Positions 8,693 through 17,538 of a DNA stretch of 64,000 bases are shown one piece after another. Every line of letters begins with the position of its first letter. Within the stretch, counting starts at the first letter, position 1. Below the pieces are notes generated by a model, which worked only from the letters and a program-made list of their open reading frames with translations, had not been told where the DNA came from and made no database searches. Both the position numbers and the translations under genes were made by a program. This stretch comes from Streptomyces sp. SCL15-4 (lineage in GTDB: Bacteria; Actinomycetota; Actinomycetes; Streptomycetales; Streptomycetaceae), in the NCBI RefSeq assembly GCF_033366695.1, contig NZ_JAOBTQ010000001.1:7316001-7380000 (forward strand), read 5' to 3'.

Positions 8693-8880
8693 GTAACACG
8701 GTGCGGGCGGCCGGCGACCCGGCCGGTGTCCGCGCGAGCGGCGCACCGGCGCGGCCCCGCGCCGAAACCGGCCGGGAATGTCACACGGCGCCCGCGCCCG
8801 GCCGCGGGATAAAGCCCGGGGCCGATTGACGGCCGTTCCGAGGCCGCGTTTACCTGTTTTCCGCGAGCCGCACACGGCCG
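8693..8880. promoter_or_regulatory. Divergent promoter region with three repeated ACACGG elements
   Basis: The 334-bp space between the DeoR gene and the first kinase holds no gene. It carries GTAACACGGTG (8693-8703), GTCACACGGCG (8780-8790) and GCACACGGCCG (8870-8880), same orientation, 87 and 90 bp apart, and a direct repeat CCTGGTCCG at 8886-8894 and 8900-8908. These are candidate DeoR binding sites; the assignment is inference. Confidence 0.3.
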
Positions 8881-8947
8881 GACCTCCTGGTCCGGCGAAC
8901 CTGGTCCGTGGGCGCGGCCTTTTGTGAAAGGGCGGGTATTCGCGGTC

Positions 8948-10474
8948 ATGGCGGTTCTCACCATCGACGTCGGAACCTCGGTCATCAAATCCGTCGTGTT
9001 CGACGACCAGGGCCGGGAGCTGGCGGTCTCCCGCGTCGGCAGCGAGGTGCTGCGGCCCCGGCCCGGCTGGGCGGAGCAGGACATGGACGCCGTGTGGGAC
9101 GGCGTCGTGCGCTCCGCGCGCGACGCCCTGTCCCGGCCCCGCTCCGGCCGGGGCCCCGTGCGGCTGGTGAGCTTCACCGCCCAGGGCGACGGCTGCTGGC
9201 TGGTGGACGGCGCGGGCCGTCCCACCGGACCGGCGATCCTGTGGTCCGACGGACGCGCCGGCGACCTGCTCACCCGCTGGCAGGCCGACGGCGTCCTCGA
9301 CCGCGCCTTCCGCCGCAACGGCTCGCTCACGTGCAGCGGCATGCCCAACGCGGTGCTCGGCTGGCTCGCCCGGCACGACCCGGACCGGCTGCGGCGCTCC
9401 CGCACCGCGCTGACGGCGGCCGGCTGGCTGTTCCTGAGGTTGACCGGCGTCACCGCCGTGGACGCCTCCGACGCCTCCGCGCCCTTCCTCGACCACACCA
9501 CCGGCGCCTACGACCCGGCGCTCCTCGACCTGTTCGGCCTGGCCTGGGCCGAGCCGCTGCTGCCGCGCGTCCTCGGCGAACACGAGCGGGTCGCCGCGCT
9601 CACCTCCCGCGCCGCCGCCGAACTCGGCCTGCCCGCGGACCTGCCCGTCGTCATGGCCCCCTACGACATCGCCGCCACCGCGCGCGGCGCCGGGGCCGTC
9701 GACCCCGGCCAGGCGTGCGCCATCCTCGGCACCACCCTGTGCACCGAGATCGTCACCCGCGAACCCGACACCGGCGGCGAACCGTGCGGCATCAACATCG
9801 CCTACGACGGCGAGCGGATCCTGCGCGCCTTCCCCACCCTCGCCGGCACCGAGGTCCTGGACTGGGCCTGCCGCACCCTGGCCGTCGCCGGCCCCGCCCA
9901 CCTCGGCCGGCTCGCCTTCGGCGGCGAACCCGGCGCGGGCGGACTGGCGTTCCTGCCGTACCTCTCGCCCGCCGGCGAACGCGCCCCCTTCCTCGACCCC
10001 CGGGCCCGCGGCGTGTTCTTCGGCCTGTCCCTCGACCACACGCCCGCCCACGTCGCCCGCGCCGTCTTCGAGGGCCTCTCCCTCGTCGTCCGTGACTGCC
10101 TCGCCGCCTCCGGGACCGACGTGCGGGAACTGCGCCTGTGCGGCGGCGGATCCGCCAGCGACGGCTGGTGCCGGCTCATCGCGGACGTCACCGGGGTGCC
10201 GACGGCCCGCTCCACCGACACCGAACCCGGCGCCAAGGGCGCGTTCCTGACCGGGCTGGTCCGCACCGGGGCGGAGAGCGGTATCCGCGAGGCCGCCGCC
10301 AAGTACGTCCGCATGGGCGCGAGGTGGGAACCCGATCCGGCCCGCGCCGCCTTCTACGACGGCCTCCACGACACCTGCCTCACCTGGCGCGCCGCCGCCC
10401 GCTCCCTCGGCTGGGCCCCCGCACCCGCACCCGCGTCCGCCGCCGTCCCCGCCCCGGAGCTGCCGCATGTCTGA
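8948..10474 (+). CDS. FGGY-family carbohydrate kinase 1
   Basis: A 508-residue kinase of the FGGY fold. The phosphate-1 loop is IDVGTSVIKSVVFDDQG at the N-terminus, FTAQGDGCWLVD and LWSDGRA form the sugar-site strands, and LCGGGSASDGWCRLIADV is the adenosine-site motif. The GDGCWL segment is reminiscent of erythritol kinase EryA, suggesting a polyol or ketose substrate, but that is weak evidence. ATG 8948 places the start right before the first strand, as in the family; an in-frame GTG at 8924 would add eight residues. The end overlaps the second kinase by 8 nt. First gene of a four-gene operon divergent from the DeoR regulator. Confidence 0.85.
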   Translation: MAVLTIDVGTSVIKSVVFDDQGRELAVSRVGSEVLRPRPGWAEQDMDAVWDGVVRSARDALSRPRSGRGPVRLVSFTAQGDGCWLVDGAGRPTGPAILWSDGRAGDLLTRWQADGVLDRAFRRNGSLTCSGMPNAVLGWLARHDPDRLRRSRTALTAAGWLFLRLTGVTAVDASDASAPFLDHTTGAYDPALLDLFGLAWAEPLLPRVLGEHERVAALTSRAAAELGLPADLPVVMAPYDIAATARGAGAVDPGQACAILGTTLCTEIVTREPDTGGEPCGINIAYDGERILRAFPTLAGTEVLDWACRTLAVAGPAHLGRLAFGGEPGAGGLAFLPYLSPAGERAPFLDPRARGVFFGLSLDHTPAHVARAVFEGLSLVVRDCLAASGTDVRELRLCGGGSASDGWCRLIADVTGVPTARSTDTEPGAKGAFLTGLVRTGAESGIREAAAKYVRMGARWEPDPARAAFYDGLHDTCLTWRAAARSLGWAPAPAPASAAVPAPELPHV

Positions 10475-11963
10475 CGCACTGTCCCCCGACGCCGTCCACC
10501 TGGGACTCGACCTCGGCACCCAGAGCGCCCGCGCGGTCGCCGTGGACGGCACCGGCCGGCTGCTGGGCGCCGCCTCCCGCCCGCTGACCGGCCACCGCGC
10601 CGGCGTACGCCACGAGCAGGACCCCGAGTCGTGGTGGTCCGCGCTCGCCGCCGCCTGCCGCGAGGCGCTCACCGGGACCGACCCGCGCCGGGTACGGGAC
10701 CTGGCCGTGGACGCCACCTCCGGCACCGTGCTCCTGACCGACCCGGCGGGCGTCCCGCTCACCCCCGGGCTGATGTACGACGACCGCCGGGCCGACGCGT
10801 ACACCGGCCGCGTCAACACCCTCGGCGCGCCCGTGTGGGACCGGCTCGGCTACCGCGCCATGCAGCCCTCCTGGGCGCTGCCCAAACTGCTGTGGCTGCT
10901 GGACCACACGGACCCGCCGGCGGGCGCGCGGCTGCTGCACCAGGCCGACCTGATCACCTGGCGGCTGGCCGGGCACCAGGTCCCGAGCGACACCGGCCAC
11001 GCCCTGAAGACCGGCTACGACCTGATCGCCGAGCGCTGGCCCGAGGCGGAACTCGACGCCCTCGGCGTCCCGGCCGGGCTGCTGCCCGGCGTCGTACGGC
11101 CCGGCACCGTCCTCGGCACCGTGTGCGCCGCCGCGGCCGAGGCCACCGGCATCCCCGCCGGCACGCTGATCACCGCGGGCACGACCGACGGCTGCGCGGC
11201 GCAGATCGGCGCCGGCGCGCTCGCCCCCGGCGCCTGGAACTCCGTACTGGGCACCACCCTGGTCCTCAAAGGGGCCAGCCCGCACCTCGTCCGCGACCCC
11301 GGCGGCGTGGTCTACTGCCACCGCGGCCCCGGCGGCACCTGGCTGCCCGGCGGCGCCTCCAGCAGCGGCGCCGGCGTCCTCGCCCGGCGCTTTCCCGGCG
11401 CCCGTCCCGCCGACCTCGACGCGCTCACCGCACGGGCCGCCGCGACCGGCTCCACCGCCGTCGTCTACCCCCTGGCCGGCCCGGGAGGCGAACGCTTCCC
11501 CTTCCGCGCCCCTGACGCCGTCCCCTTCACCCTCGGCGAACCCTCCGGCGAAGCCGAGGAGTTCCACGCCTGCCTGCTCGGCACGGCCCTGGTCGAACGG
11601 CTCTGCCTCGACTACCTCGACCACCTCGGCGCCCCCGTCGCCGGCCCGCTCACCTTCACCGGCGGCGGCGCCCGCAACCGCTACTGGACACAGCTGCGCG
11701 CCGACGTCCTCGGCCGTCCCGCCCGCCTCCCCGAGCAGACCGAGAGCGCTCTCGGCATGGCGGTGCTCGCCGCCACCGCCTCCGGTGCCACGCTCCAGGA
11801 CGCCGCCGGCAGCATGGTGCGGCCGGGCGCGGAGGTCCGCCCCGACCCCGACCGCACCGCCCGTCTGCTCCCCGTCTACCTCGATTTCGTGGACGCGCTG
11901 GCCCGCCGCGGCTGGCTGCCACCGGCCGTGGCCGGCCACGCGCGCGGAAAGGCCCGGCCGTGA
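10467..11963 (+). CDS. FGGY-family carbohydrate kinase 2
   Basis: A 498-residue FGGY kinase distinct from its neighbour. It has LGLDLGTQSARAVAVDGTG at the N-terminus, DATSGTVLLTD, a GTTDGCAAQIGAGA stretch and the adenosine motif FTGGGARNRYWTQLRADVLG. Xylulose/glycerol-type kinases look like this. Two adjacent FGGY kinases in one operon suggest either two substrates entering through one permease or two successive phosphorylations. The start overlaps the first kinase, and its stop overlaps the phosphatase gene as GTGA, so all are translationally coupled. Confidence 0.85.
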   Translation: MSDALSPDAVHLGLDLGTQSARAVAVDGTGRLLGAASRPLTGHRAGVRHEQDPESWWSALAAACREALTGTDPRRVRDLAVDATSGTVLLTDPAGVPLTPGLMYDDRRADAYTGRVNTLGAPVWDRLGYRAMQPSWALPKLLWLLDHTDPPAGARLLHQADLITWRLAGHQVPSDTGHALKTGYDLIAERWPEAELDALGVPAGLLPGVVRPGTVLGTVCAAAAEATGIPAGTLITAGTTDGCAAQIGAGALAPGAWNSVLGTTLVLKGASPHLVRDPGGVVYCHRGPGGTWLPGGASSSGAGVLARRFPGARPADLDALTARAAATGSTAVVYPLAGPGGERFPFRAPDAVPFTLGEPSGEAEEFHACLLGTALVERLCLDYLDHLGAPVAGPLTFTGGGARNRYWTQLRADVLGRPARLPEQTESALGMAVLAATASGATLQDAAGSMVRPGAEVRPDPDRTARLLPVYLDFVDALARRGWLPPAVAGHARGKARP

Positions 11964-12565
11964 CCGACTTCCTGCTCGTACGCCACGGGGAGACCGTGTG
12001 GCACGCCGCCAACCGCTACGCCGGCCGCACCGACGTCCCGCTCACCGAGCTGGGCCGCCGGCAGGCCGCCGAACTGGGCGCCTGGGCCGCCGGGCAGCAC
12101 CTGGACGCCGTACTGTGCTCACCGCTCACCCGGGCCCGGCTCACCGCCGAACCCGCCGCGGCCGCCCTCGGCCTCACCCCGTGGGTGGACGAGCGTCTGT
12201 GCGAGGTGGACTTCGGCCGCGGCGACGGACTCACCCGCGCGGAGATGGCGGAGGCGTTCCCCGAGGAACTCGCCGCCTTCCTCACCGACCCGGTCGCCCA
12301 CCACCTGCCCGGCGGAGAGGACCCCGCCGCCGCGGCCGGCCGCGCGATCGACTGCCTGGAGGAGACCGCGCACAAACTCCCCGACGGCCGCGTCCTCGTC
12401 GTGGCCCACTCCACCCTGCTGCGCCTGGTGCTGTGCGCGCTCCTCGGCATCCCCCTCGACCGCTACCGCCGGGTCTTCCCCGTCCTGCGCAACGGCGCGC
12501 TCACCGAACTGCGGCTGCGCGACGGCCAGGCCGCGCTGCTCCGCCTCAACGCACCCGTCCGCTGA
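11960..12565 (+). CDS. Histidine phosphatase family protein (phosphoglycerate mutase-like)
   Basis: A 201-residue single-domain protein with the catalytic LLVRHGETV motif at residues 4-12 and the later VLVVAHSTLLRLVL histidine. Members are phosphatases or mutases acting through a phosphohistidine. Placed between two sugar kinases and a dehydrogenase, it probably removes phosphate from a sugar or polyol phosphate in this pathway, perhaps to relieve sugar-phosphate stress. GTG start overlaps the kinase stop by 4 nt. The gene is the third of the operon. Confidence 0.85.
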   Translation: MTDFLLVRHGETVWHAANRYAGRTDVPLTELGRRQAAELGAWAAGQHLDAVLCSPLTRARLTAEPAAAALGLTPWVDERLCEVDFGRGDGLTRAEMAEAFPEELAAFLTDPVAHHLPGGEDPAAAAGRAIDCLEETAHKLPDGRVLVVAHSTLLRLVLCALLGIPLDRYRRVFPVLRNGALTELRLRDGQAALLRLNAPVR

Positions 12566-12593
12566 ACCCCCGCCCCCTTCCGGGAGAACCACC

Positions 12594-13649
12594 GTGCCCA
12601 CCACCGTCCTCGCCGCCGGCGACCACTTCGTCCTGCCCCACCTGCTGGAACGGGAACTGCGCGCCGCCGCGCCGCCCGGCACCGAGCTGGACGTCCGCCG
12701 GCTCTTGCTGCCGTGGCCGCACACGCCGTTCGGCAAGGTCGCCGAGGTCGACGAGGCGTCGGGCGGCGAGGAGGAGATGATCGAGGCGCTGCGCGGTGCC
12801 CGGATCTGCCTCACCCAGATGGGCCCGCTCACCGCACGCGTCCTGGCGGCCTGCCCCGACCTGGAGCTGTTCTGCGTCAGCCGGGGCGGGCCGGTCAACG
12901 CCGACCTGGAGGCCGCCACCCGGCACGGCGTCGCCGTCTGCCACGCCCCCGGCCGCAACGCCGTCGCCACCGCCGAGCACGCCCTCGCGCTGATCCTCGC
13001 CGCCGCCCGCGGCATCGCCGACGTGCACACCGACCTCAAGCGGGGCGTGTGGCGCGGCGACTACTACGACTACACGCGCTGCGGCGTCGAGATCGACGGC
13101 TCGGTCGTCGGCCTGGTCGGCTTCGGCGCCATCGGCTCGCGCGTCGCCCGGATCCTGCACGCCATGGGCGCCACGGTCCTCGTCCACGACCCCTATGTGC
13201 GGCCGGAGGCGGTGGGGGACATCGCCCGGCTGGTCTCGCTGGACGAACTGCTGAGCCGCTCCCGGATCGTCTCCCTGCACGCCCGCGTGACCGACGAGAC
13301 CCGCGGCATGATCGACCGGGCCCGGATCGGGGCCATGCCGCGCGGCGCGGTCCTCGTCAACTGCGCCCGCGGCGCCCTGGCCGACTACGACGCGGTGTGC
13401 GACGCGCTCGACTCCGGACACCTCGCCGCCGCCGGGTTCGACGTGTTCCCCGTCGAACCGGTACCGGCCGGCTCCCGCCTGCTGTCCACCCCGGGCATCG
13501 TCCTCACCCCGCACATCGCCGGCGCCAGCCGCGAGGTCGCCCACAAGGCCGCCCGGATCGTCGCCGCCGAGGCCGCCCGCTTCCTGCGCGGCGAACCGCC
13601 GGCCCACTGCGCCAACCCGGAGGCCCTGGCCGGCCGTCACCGCCGGTAG
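12594..13649 (+). CDS. D-isomer-specific 2-hydroxyacid dehydrogenase
   Basis: A 351-residue NAD-dependent enzyme of the SerA/D-lactate dehydrogenase superfamily. The nucleotide-binding domain has GLVGFGAIGSRVARIL. The catalytic residues are recognisable: Arg in NCARGALAD, Glu in DVFPVEPV and His in LTPHIAGAS. It oxidises or reduces a 2-hydroxy acid. As last gene of the kinase operon (28 nt after the phosphatase, GGGAG upstream of GTG), it likely handles a sugar acid or its phosphate. The specific acid cannot be inferred. Confidence 0.85.
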   Translation: MPTTVLAAGDHFVLPHLLERELRAAAPPGTELDVRRLLLPWPHTPFGKVAEVDEASGGEEEMIEALRGARICLTQMGPLTARVLAACPDLELFCVSRGGPVNADLEAATRHGVAVCHAPGRNAVATAEHALALILAAARGIADVHTDLKRGVWRGDYYDYTRCGVEIDGSVVGLVGFGAIGSRVARILHAMGATVLVHDPYVRPEAVGDIARLVSLDELLSRSRIVSLHARVTDETRGMIDRARIGAMPRGAVLVNCARGALADYDAVCDALDSGHLAAAGFDVFPVEPVPAGSRLLSTPGIVLTPHIAGASREVAHKAARIVAAEAARFLRGEPPAHCANPEALAGRHRR

Positions 13650-13818
13650 GACACGCTCGGTCCGATGAGGTACCGCTTGGTCACCCGGCCGCCGTACCGC
13701 CCGTCGATCAGTGCCGCGACACAGCCGAGCAGCCCGGCGCGGCACCTTGTCGAACAGGTGTTCCTTGCCGCCGAGGCAGGCGTGGATCAGCCGGGCTTCG
13801 GCCGGCTTGTCGCCCCCT
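13637..13818 (-). pseudogene. Possible gene remnant with a frameshift
   Basis: On the minus strand the sequence reads EARLIHACLGGKEHLFDKVP in one frame. After a shift near 13741 it continues RAGLLGCVAAL then IDGRYGGRVTKRYLIGPSVS to YRR and a TGA at 13637-13639. Both pieces have G/C-rich third positions. The LGGK motif recalls actinobacterial S-adenosylmethionine methyltransferases of the DUF574 type (usually LLGGKDNF), but the match is weak. The stop overlaps the end of the convergent dehydrogenase gene. The rest of the 414-bp space up to 14063 shows no gene. Confidence 0.25.
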
Positions 13819-14063
13819 GTCCGGGCCCGGAGCGGACGGCCCGGGCCGGAGCGCCGGCGGCATGCCGGGGTAGCAGGGGAGTACGGGCCGTACCCCGCGC
13901 CACGGCGCCCGTCCCGGCCCGCCGCCGTGGCCGTCTCCGGCCCCGTGCCGCATCGTGGAGGGGGCTGGTGATCTGCAGGGAAGACCGGCTCGCCCGACCC
14001 GCGGGGCGAGCCGGCCGCGCCGGCGGTACCGGTGGCGCCGGCCGAGGGAAGGAGCGCGGTTCG

Positions 14064-16145
14064 ATGAGACGAGACACACGGCGTCCGGAGCCGGCCGACC
14101 ATCTGGCGGGCGCCGCGGCCGACCCCAGCGGACTGCTGGACCTGCTGGGCGTCGCCGCGGTGCTGCTGGAGGCCGACGGCAAGATCGACATGTGGAGCCC
14201 CCAGGCCGAGGAACTCTTCGGCTACACCCGCGGCGAGGCGGTCGGACAGTACGCCGCACCGCTGCTCCTCCAGCCCGAACACCAGGACGCGGCGATCACC
14301 CTGTTCGCCCGGGTCATGGAGACCGGCCGGCGCTGGGCCGGCGCCTTCCCCGTCCGGCACAAGGACGGCACCATCCGGATGGTCGAGTTCCGCAACGTCC
14401 GGCTGACGGACAGCCTCGGGGACCACTACGCCCTCGGGCTGGCCGTCGACCGAGTCGCCCTGCGCCAGATGGAACGCAAACTGGCCCTGTCCAACCGGCT
14501 GGTCAGCCAGGCGCCGATCGGGCTGGCCGTCCTGGACACCGACCTGCGCTACCTGGCCGTCAACCCCGCCCTCGCCGCCATGCACGGCGTCGCCGAGGCC
14601 GACCACGTCGGCCGCGGATTCCGCGAGATCCTGTCCGACCCGACCTTCGAGGGCGCCGAGGCCCTGATGCGGGGCGTCCTGGAGACCGGCACCCCCCTGG
14701 TGGAGCAGCAGGTGGTGGGCCGTACGTCCGCCGACCCCGAGGAGGACCACGCCTGGGCGGTGTCCGTCTACCGGCTGGAGGACCACCGCGGCCGGGTCCT
14801 CGGCATCGCCAACGTGGTGGTCGACGTCACCGATCGCTACCGGGCGGCCAAGAAGGCCGACGAGGCCCAGCGGCGGCTGCGCCTGATCGCCGACGGCTCG
14901 GCCCGGATCGGCACCACCCTGGAGGTGGAGCGCACCGCGCGGGAACTGGCCGACGTCCTGGTGCCCGGCCTCGCCGACATGGTCGCCGTGGACCTCCTCG
15001 ACTCGGTCCTGCAGACGGGCCGTACCGACCCGGGCGAGGGCCCCGCGCTGTTCCGCGCCGTGGCGGTGAAGACCGCCTACCCCACCGACGCCGGCCGGGC
15101 CATGGTGCCGCCCGGACGGCTCACCACGTACCACGCCGACCACCCCGCGTCGCAGTGCCTCCGCACCCGCCGGCCCCTGCTGATCACCCATGTGCGCGGC
15201 GGCGACCACTCCCGCATCGCCGCCGACTCCGAGGCCGCCGACCTGCTCGCCCGGGCCGGCGTCCACACCGACATGGCCGTCCCGCTCATCGCCCGGGAGA
15301 AGATCCTCGGCGTCATGGGCCTGGCCCGGGCACGCAACCCGCTGCCGTTCGACGAGGACGACCTCACCCTCGCCTGCGAACTGGCCTCCTCCGCCGCGCT
15401 GAGCATCGACAACGCGGTCCTGCACCAGCACATCCGCAGCGCCGCCGAGACCCTCCAGCGCAGCCTCCTGCCGCAGCCCCCGCCCCGCCGCCCCGGCCTG
15501 GAGGTCGCCGTCCGCTACCGCCCCGCGCAGGCCCGCGACGAGGTCGGCGGCGACTGGTACGACGTGATCCCGCTCGACGGCGACCGCACCGCCCTGGCCG
15601 TGGGCGACGTCATGGGCAGCGGCATCCCGGCCGCCACCACCATGGGCCGGCTGCGCACCGCGACCGCCACCCTCGCCGACCTCGACCTCGAACCGGCCCG
15701 CATCCTCACCCACCTCGACAAGATCACCCGCGAGCTGGACCCCTACATCGCCACCTGCCTGTACGCCGTCTACGACCCCCACCACGCCCGGCTGCACATG
15801 GCGTCCGCCGGCCATCTGCCCCCGGCCCTGGTGCGCACCGGCGAGCGGCCGCGGCTGCTGGACCTGCCCACCGGCACCCCGCTCGGGGTCGGCGGGGTGC
15901 CCTTCGAGACCACCACCGTCGACCTGAGGCCCGGCGACCGCCTCGTGCTGTACACCGACGGGCTGGTGGAGACCCGCGACGACCCCATCGACGAGCGCCT
16001 GGAGGCGCTGCTGCGCCTGCTGGAGCCGCCGGACCGGTCCACGGAGGAGACCTGCGACCGGCTGCTGCGCCTGCTGCGGGACCCGGCCGACCACGACGAC
16101 GTCGCCCTCCTCATCGCCCGCGCGCTGCCCCTCGGGCCCGGCTGA
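14064..16145 (+). CDS. PAS-PAS-GAF-PP2C (SpoIIE-type) serine phosphatase
   Basis: A 693-residue cytosolic signalling protein. Two PAS domains occupy about residues 20-130 (WSPQAEELFGYTRGEAVGQ) and 145-265 (VLDTDLRYLAVNPALAAMHG). A GAF domain spans about 285-450, and a PP2C/SpoIIE phosphatase domain about 475-690, with EVGGDWYDV, VGDVMGSGIPAA, SAGHLPP and YTDGLVETRD. Such proteins dephosphorylate anti-anti-sigma factors in partner-switching cascades. Unlike many Streptomyces relatives it has no C-terminal anti-sigma kinase domain. ATG at 14064 is chosen because GGGAAGGAG lies upstream and the PAS region starts soon after. No anti-sigma partner is adjacent. Confidence 0.87.
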   Translation: MRRDTRRPEPADHLAGAAADPSGLLDLLGVAAVLLEADGKIDMWSPQAEELFGYTRGEAVGQYAAPLLLQPEHQDAAITLFARVMETGRRWAGAFPVRHKDGTIRMVEFRNVRLTDSLGDHYALGLAVDRVALRQMERKLALSNRLVSQAPIGLAVLDTDLRYLAVNPALAAMHGVAEADHVGRGFREILSDPTFEGAEALMRGVLETGTPLVEQQVVGRTSADPEEDHAWAVSVYRLEDHRGRVLGIANVVVDVTDRYRAAKKADEAQRRLRLIADGSARIGTTLEVERTARELADVLVPGLADMVAVDLLDSVLQTGRTDPGEGPALFRAVAVKTAYPTDAGRAMVPPGRLTTYHADHPASQCLRTRRPLLITHVRGGDHSRIAADSEAADLLARAGVHTDMAVPLIAREKILGVMGLARARNPLPFDEDDLTLACELASSAALSIDNAVLHQHIRSAAETLQRSLLPQPPPRRPGLEVAVRYRPAQARDEVGGDWYDVIPLDGDRTALAVGDVMGSGIPAATTMGRLRTATATLADLDLEPARILTHLDKITRELDPYIATCLYAVYDPHHARLHMASAGHLPPALVRTGERPRLLDLPTGTPLGVGGVPFETTTVDLRPGDRLVLYTDGLVETRDDPIDERLEALLRLLEPPDRSTEETCDRLLRLLRDPADHDDVALLIARALPLGPG

Positions 16146-16293
16146 GACCCCGGCCCGGCCGGGTGGGCACGGCCGGGACGGCAAGGACGGCCACGGCGGC
16201 GAGGAACCCGCGCGTCGACATGGTGAGGTACGCCGGTTCGTCGGAGCCCGGGTCGCCGGAGTACGCGCGTTGGCCGCCCGGGCCCCGACGCGC

Positions 16294-17538
16294 CTATCCG
16301 GCGGGGTCCAGGACGACCGGGAGTTCCGCCAGGCCGCGGAAGGCCGGGAACGGCACCTCCAGCCACCGTGGCCCGGCGGCCGGGTCGGCCAGGGCCATCC
16401 TGGGGAACCGGTCGAACAGCAGCGTCAGGGCCAGCTGGGTCTCCAGCCGGGCCAGCGGTGCGCCCAGGCAGTAGTGGCTGCCGTGCCCGAAGCCCAGATG
16501 GGCGTCCTGCGCGTTGCCCGGCCGGGTCACGTTCAGCTCGTCCGGGGAGTCGAACTTCTCCGGGTCGCGGTTGGCCGAGCTGAGCGCGATCTGCACCAGG
16601 GCACCCTTGGGGATCAGGGTCCCGCCGTACTCCACGTCCTCGGTCGCGTAGCGGAACGTCGCGGTCTCCACCGAGCCGTCGTAGCGCACCAGTTCCTCGA
16701 CCGCCGCGCGGATCAGCTCCGGGTTCTCCCGTACGGCGGCCAGCTGCGCGGGCTGCGTCAGCAGATGGTGCACGGCGTTGCCGATCAGGTACGCGGTCGT
16801 CTTGTGCCCGGCGAACATCAGCAGGAAGGCGGTGGAGATCAGCTCGTTCTGGGTGAGCGAGCCGTCCTCGCCGTCCCGCACCGCGATGAGCGCGCTCAGC
16901 AGGTCGTCACCCGGGCGGTCCCGCTTGGCGGCGATCAGCTCGGTGAAGTACGCGTGCAGCTCCTCCTCCGCCCGCTGCTGGGCCCGCTTGAACTCCTCGC
17001 CGAACCCGGTCTGCGCCACCGTGGTGGACAGCCGCTGCATCCTCGACCGGTCCTCGGCCGGCACGCCGAGCAGATCGCAGATCACGATGATCGGCAGCGG
17101 GAACGCGAACACCGGCAGCAGGTCGACGGGTTCCCGGGCCGGACACGCGTCGAGCAGCTCGCGGACGACCTCCTCGATGCGCGGCCGCAGCGCCTGCACC
17201 CGCCGCGGCGTGAAAGCCGAGTTGACCAGCCTGCGCAGCCGGGTGTGCTTGGGCGCGTCGGAGTTGAGCATGTTGTCGTCCAGCGCGATGGAGGAGTCGC
17301 CGAAGATCCTCCGGTAGGCGTCCATCGCCCCGTACATGTCCTTGCTCAGCCGCGGGTCCGACAGCGCGGCCCGGGCGTCCTCGTACCGGGTGATCAGATA
17401 CGTCTCGTTGCCGTGCGGCGGTCTCACGGCGCAGACCGGCGCCTGCGCGCGCAGCCGGGCGTAGACGGCGTGCGGGTCGCGGCGGAACCCGGGGGTGCAG
17501 CGCTCGGCCGCGGCGACGGCCTCCTGCGTGGTGGTCAC
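16294..17538 (-). CDS. Cytochrome P450
   Basis: A 414-residue soluble bacterial P450. The K-helix ExxR is E282-LV-R285, and the haem loop is FGHGSHYCLG with axial C357. The I-helix oxygen-activation motif reads FAGHKTT, so position 246 is Lys where most P450s have Glu or Asp. CYP105-like homologues need ferredoxin and a reductase; neither is adjacent. The GTG start overlaps the amidohydrolase stop (GTGA), making this the last gene of a four-gene operon (ABM protein, reductase, amidohydrolase, P450). The operon looks like a small oxidative tailoring or degradation pathway of unknown substrate. Confidence 0.92.
   Translation of the reverse strand: MTTTQEAVAAAERCTPGFRRDPHAVYARLRAQAPVCAVRPPHGNETYLITRYEDARAALSDPRLSKDMYGAMDAYRRIFGDSSIALDDNMLNSDAPKHTRLRRLVNSAFTPRRVQALRPRIEEVVRELLDACPAREPVDLLPVFAFPLPIIVICDLLGVPAEDRSRMQRLSTTVAQTGFGEEFKRAQQRAEEELHAYFTELIAAKRDRPGDDLLSALIAVRDGEDGSLTQNELISTAFLLMFAGHKTTAYLIGNAVHHLLTQPAQLAAVRENPELIRAAVEELVRYDGSVETATFRYATEDVEYGGTLIPKGALVQIALSSANRDPEKFDSPDELNVTRPGNAQDAHLGFGHGSHYCLGAPLARLETQLALTLLFDRFPRMALADPAAGPRWLEVPFPAFRGLAELPVVLDPAG

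Noticed and set aside
12546..16184. Minus-strand open frame of 1212 codons
   Set aside because: Shadow of the dehydrogenase and PP2C genes. Only the short piece near 13640-13818 has coding-like features.
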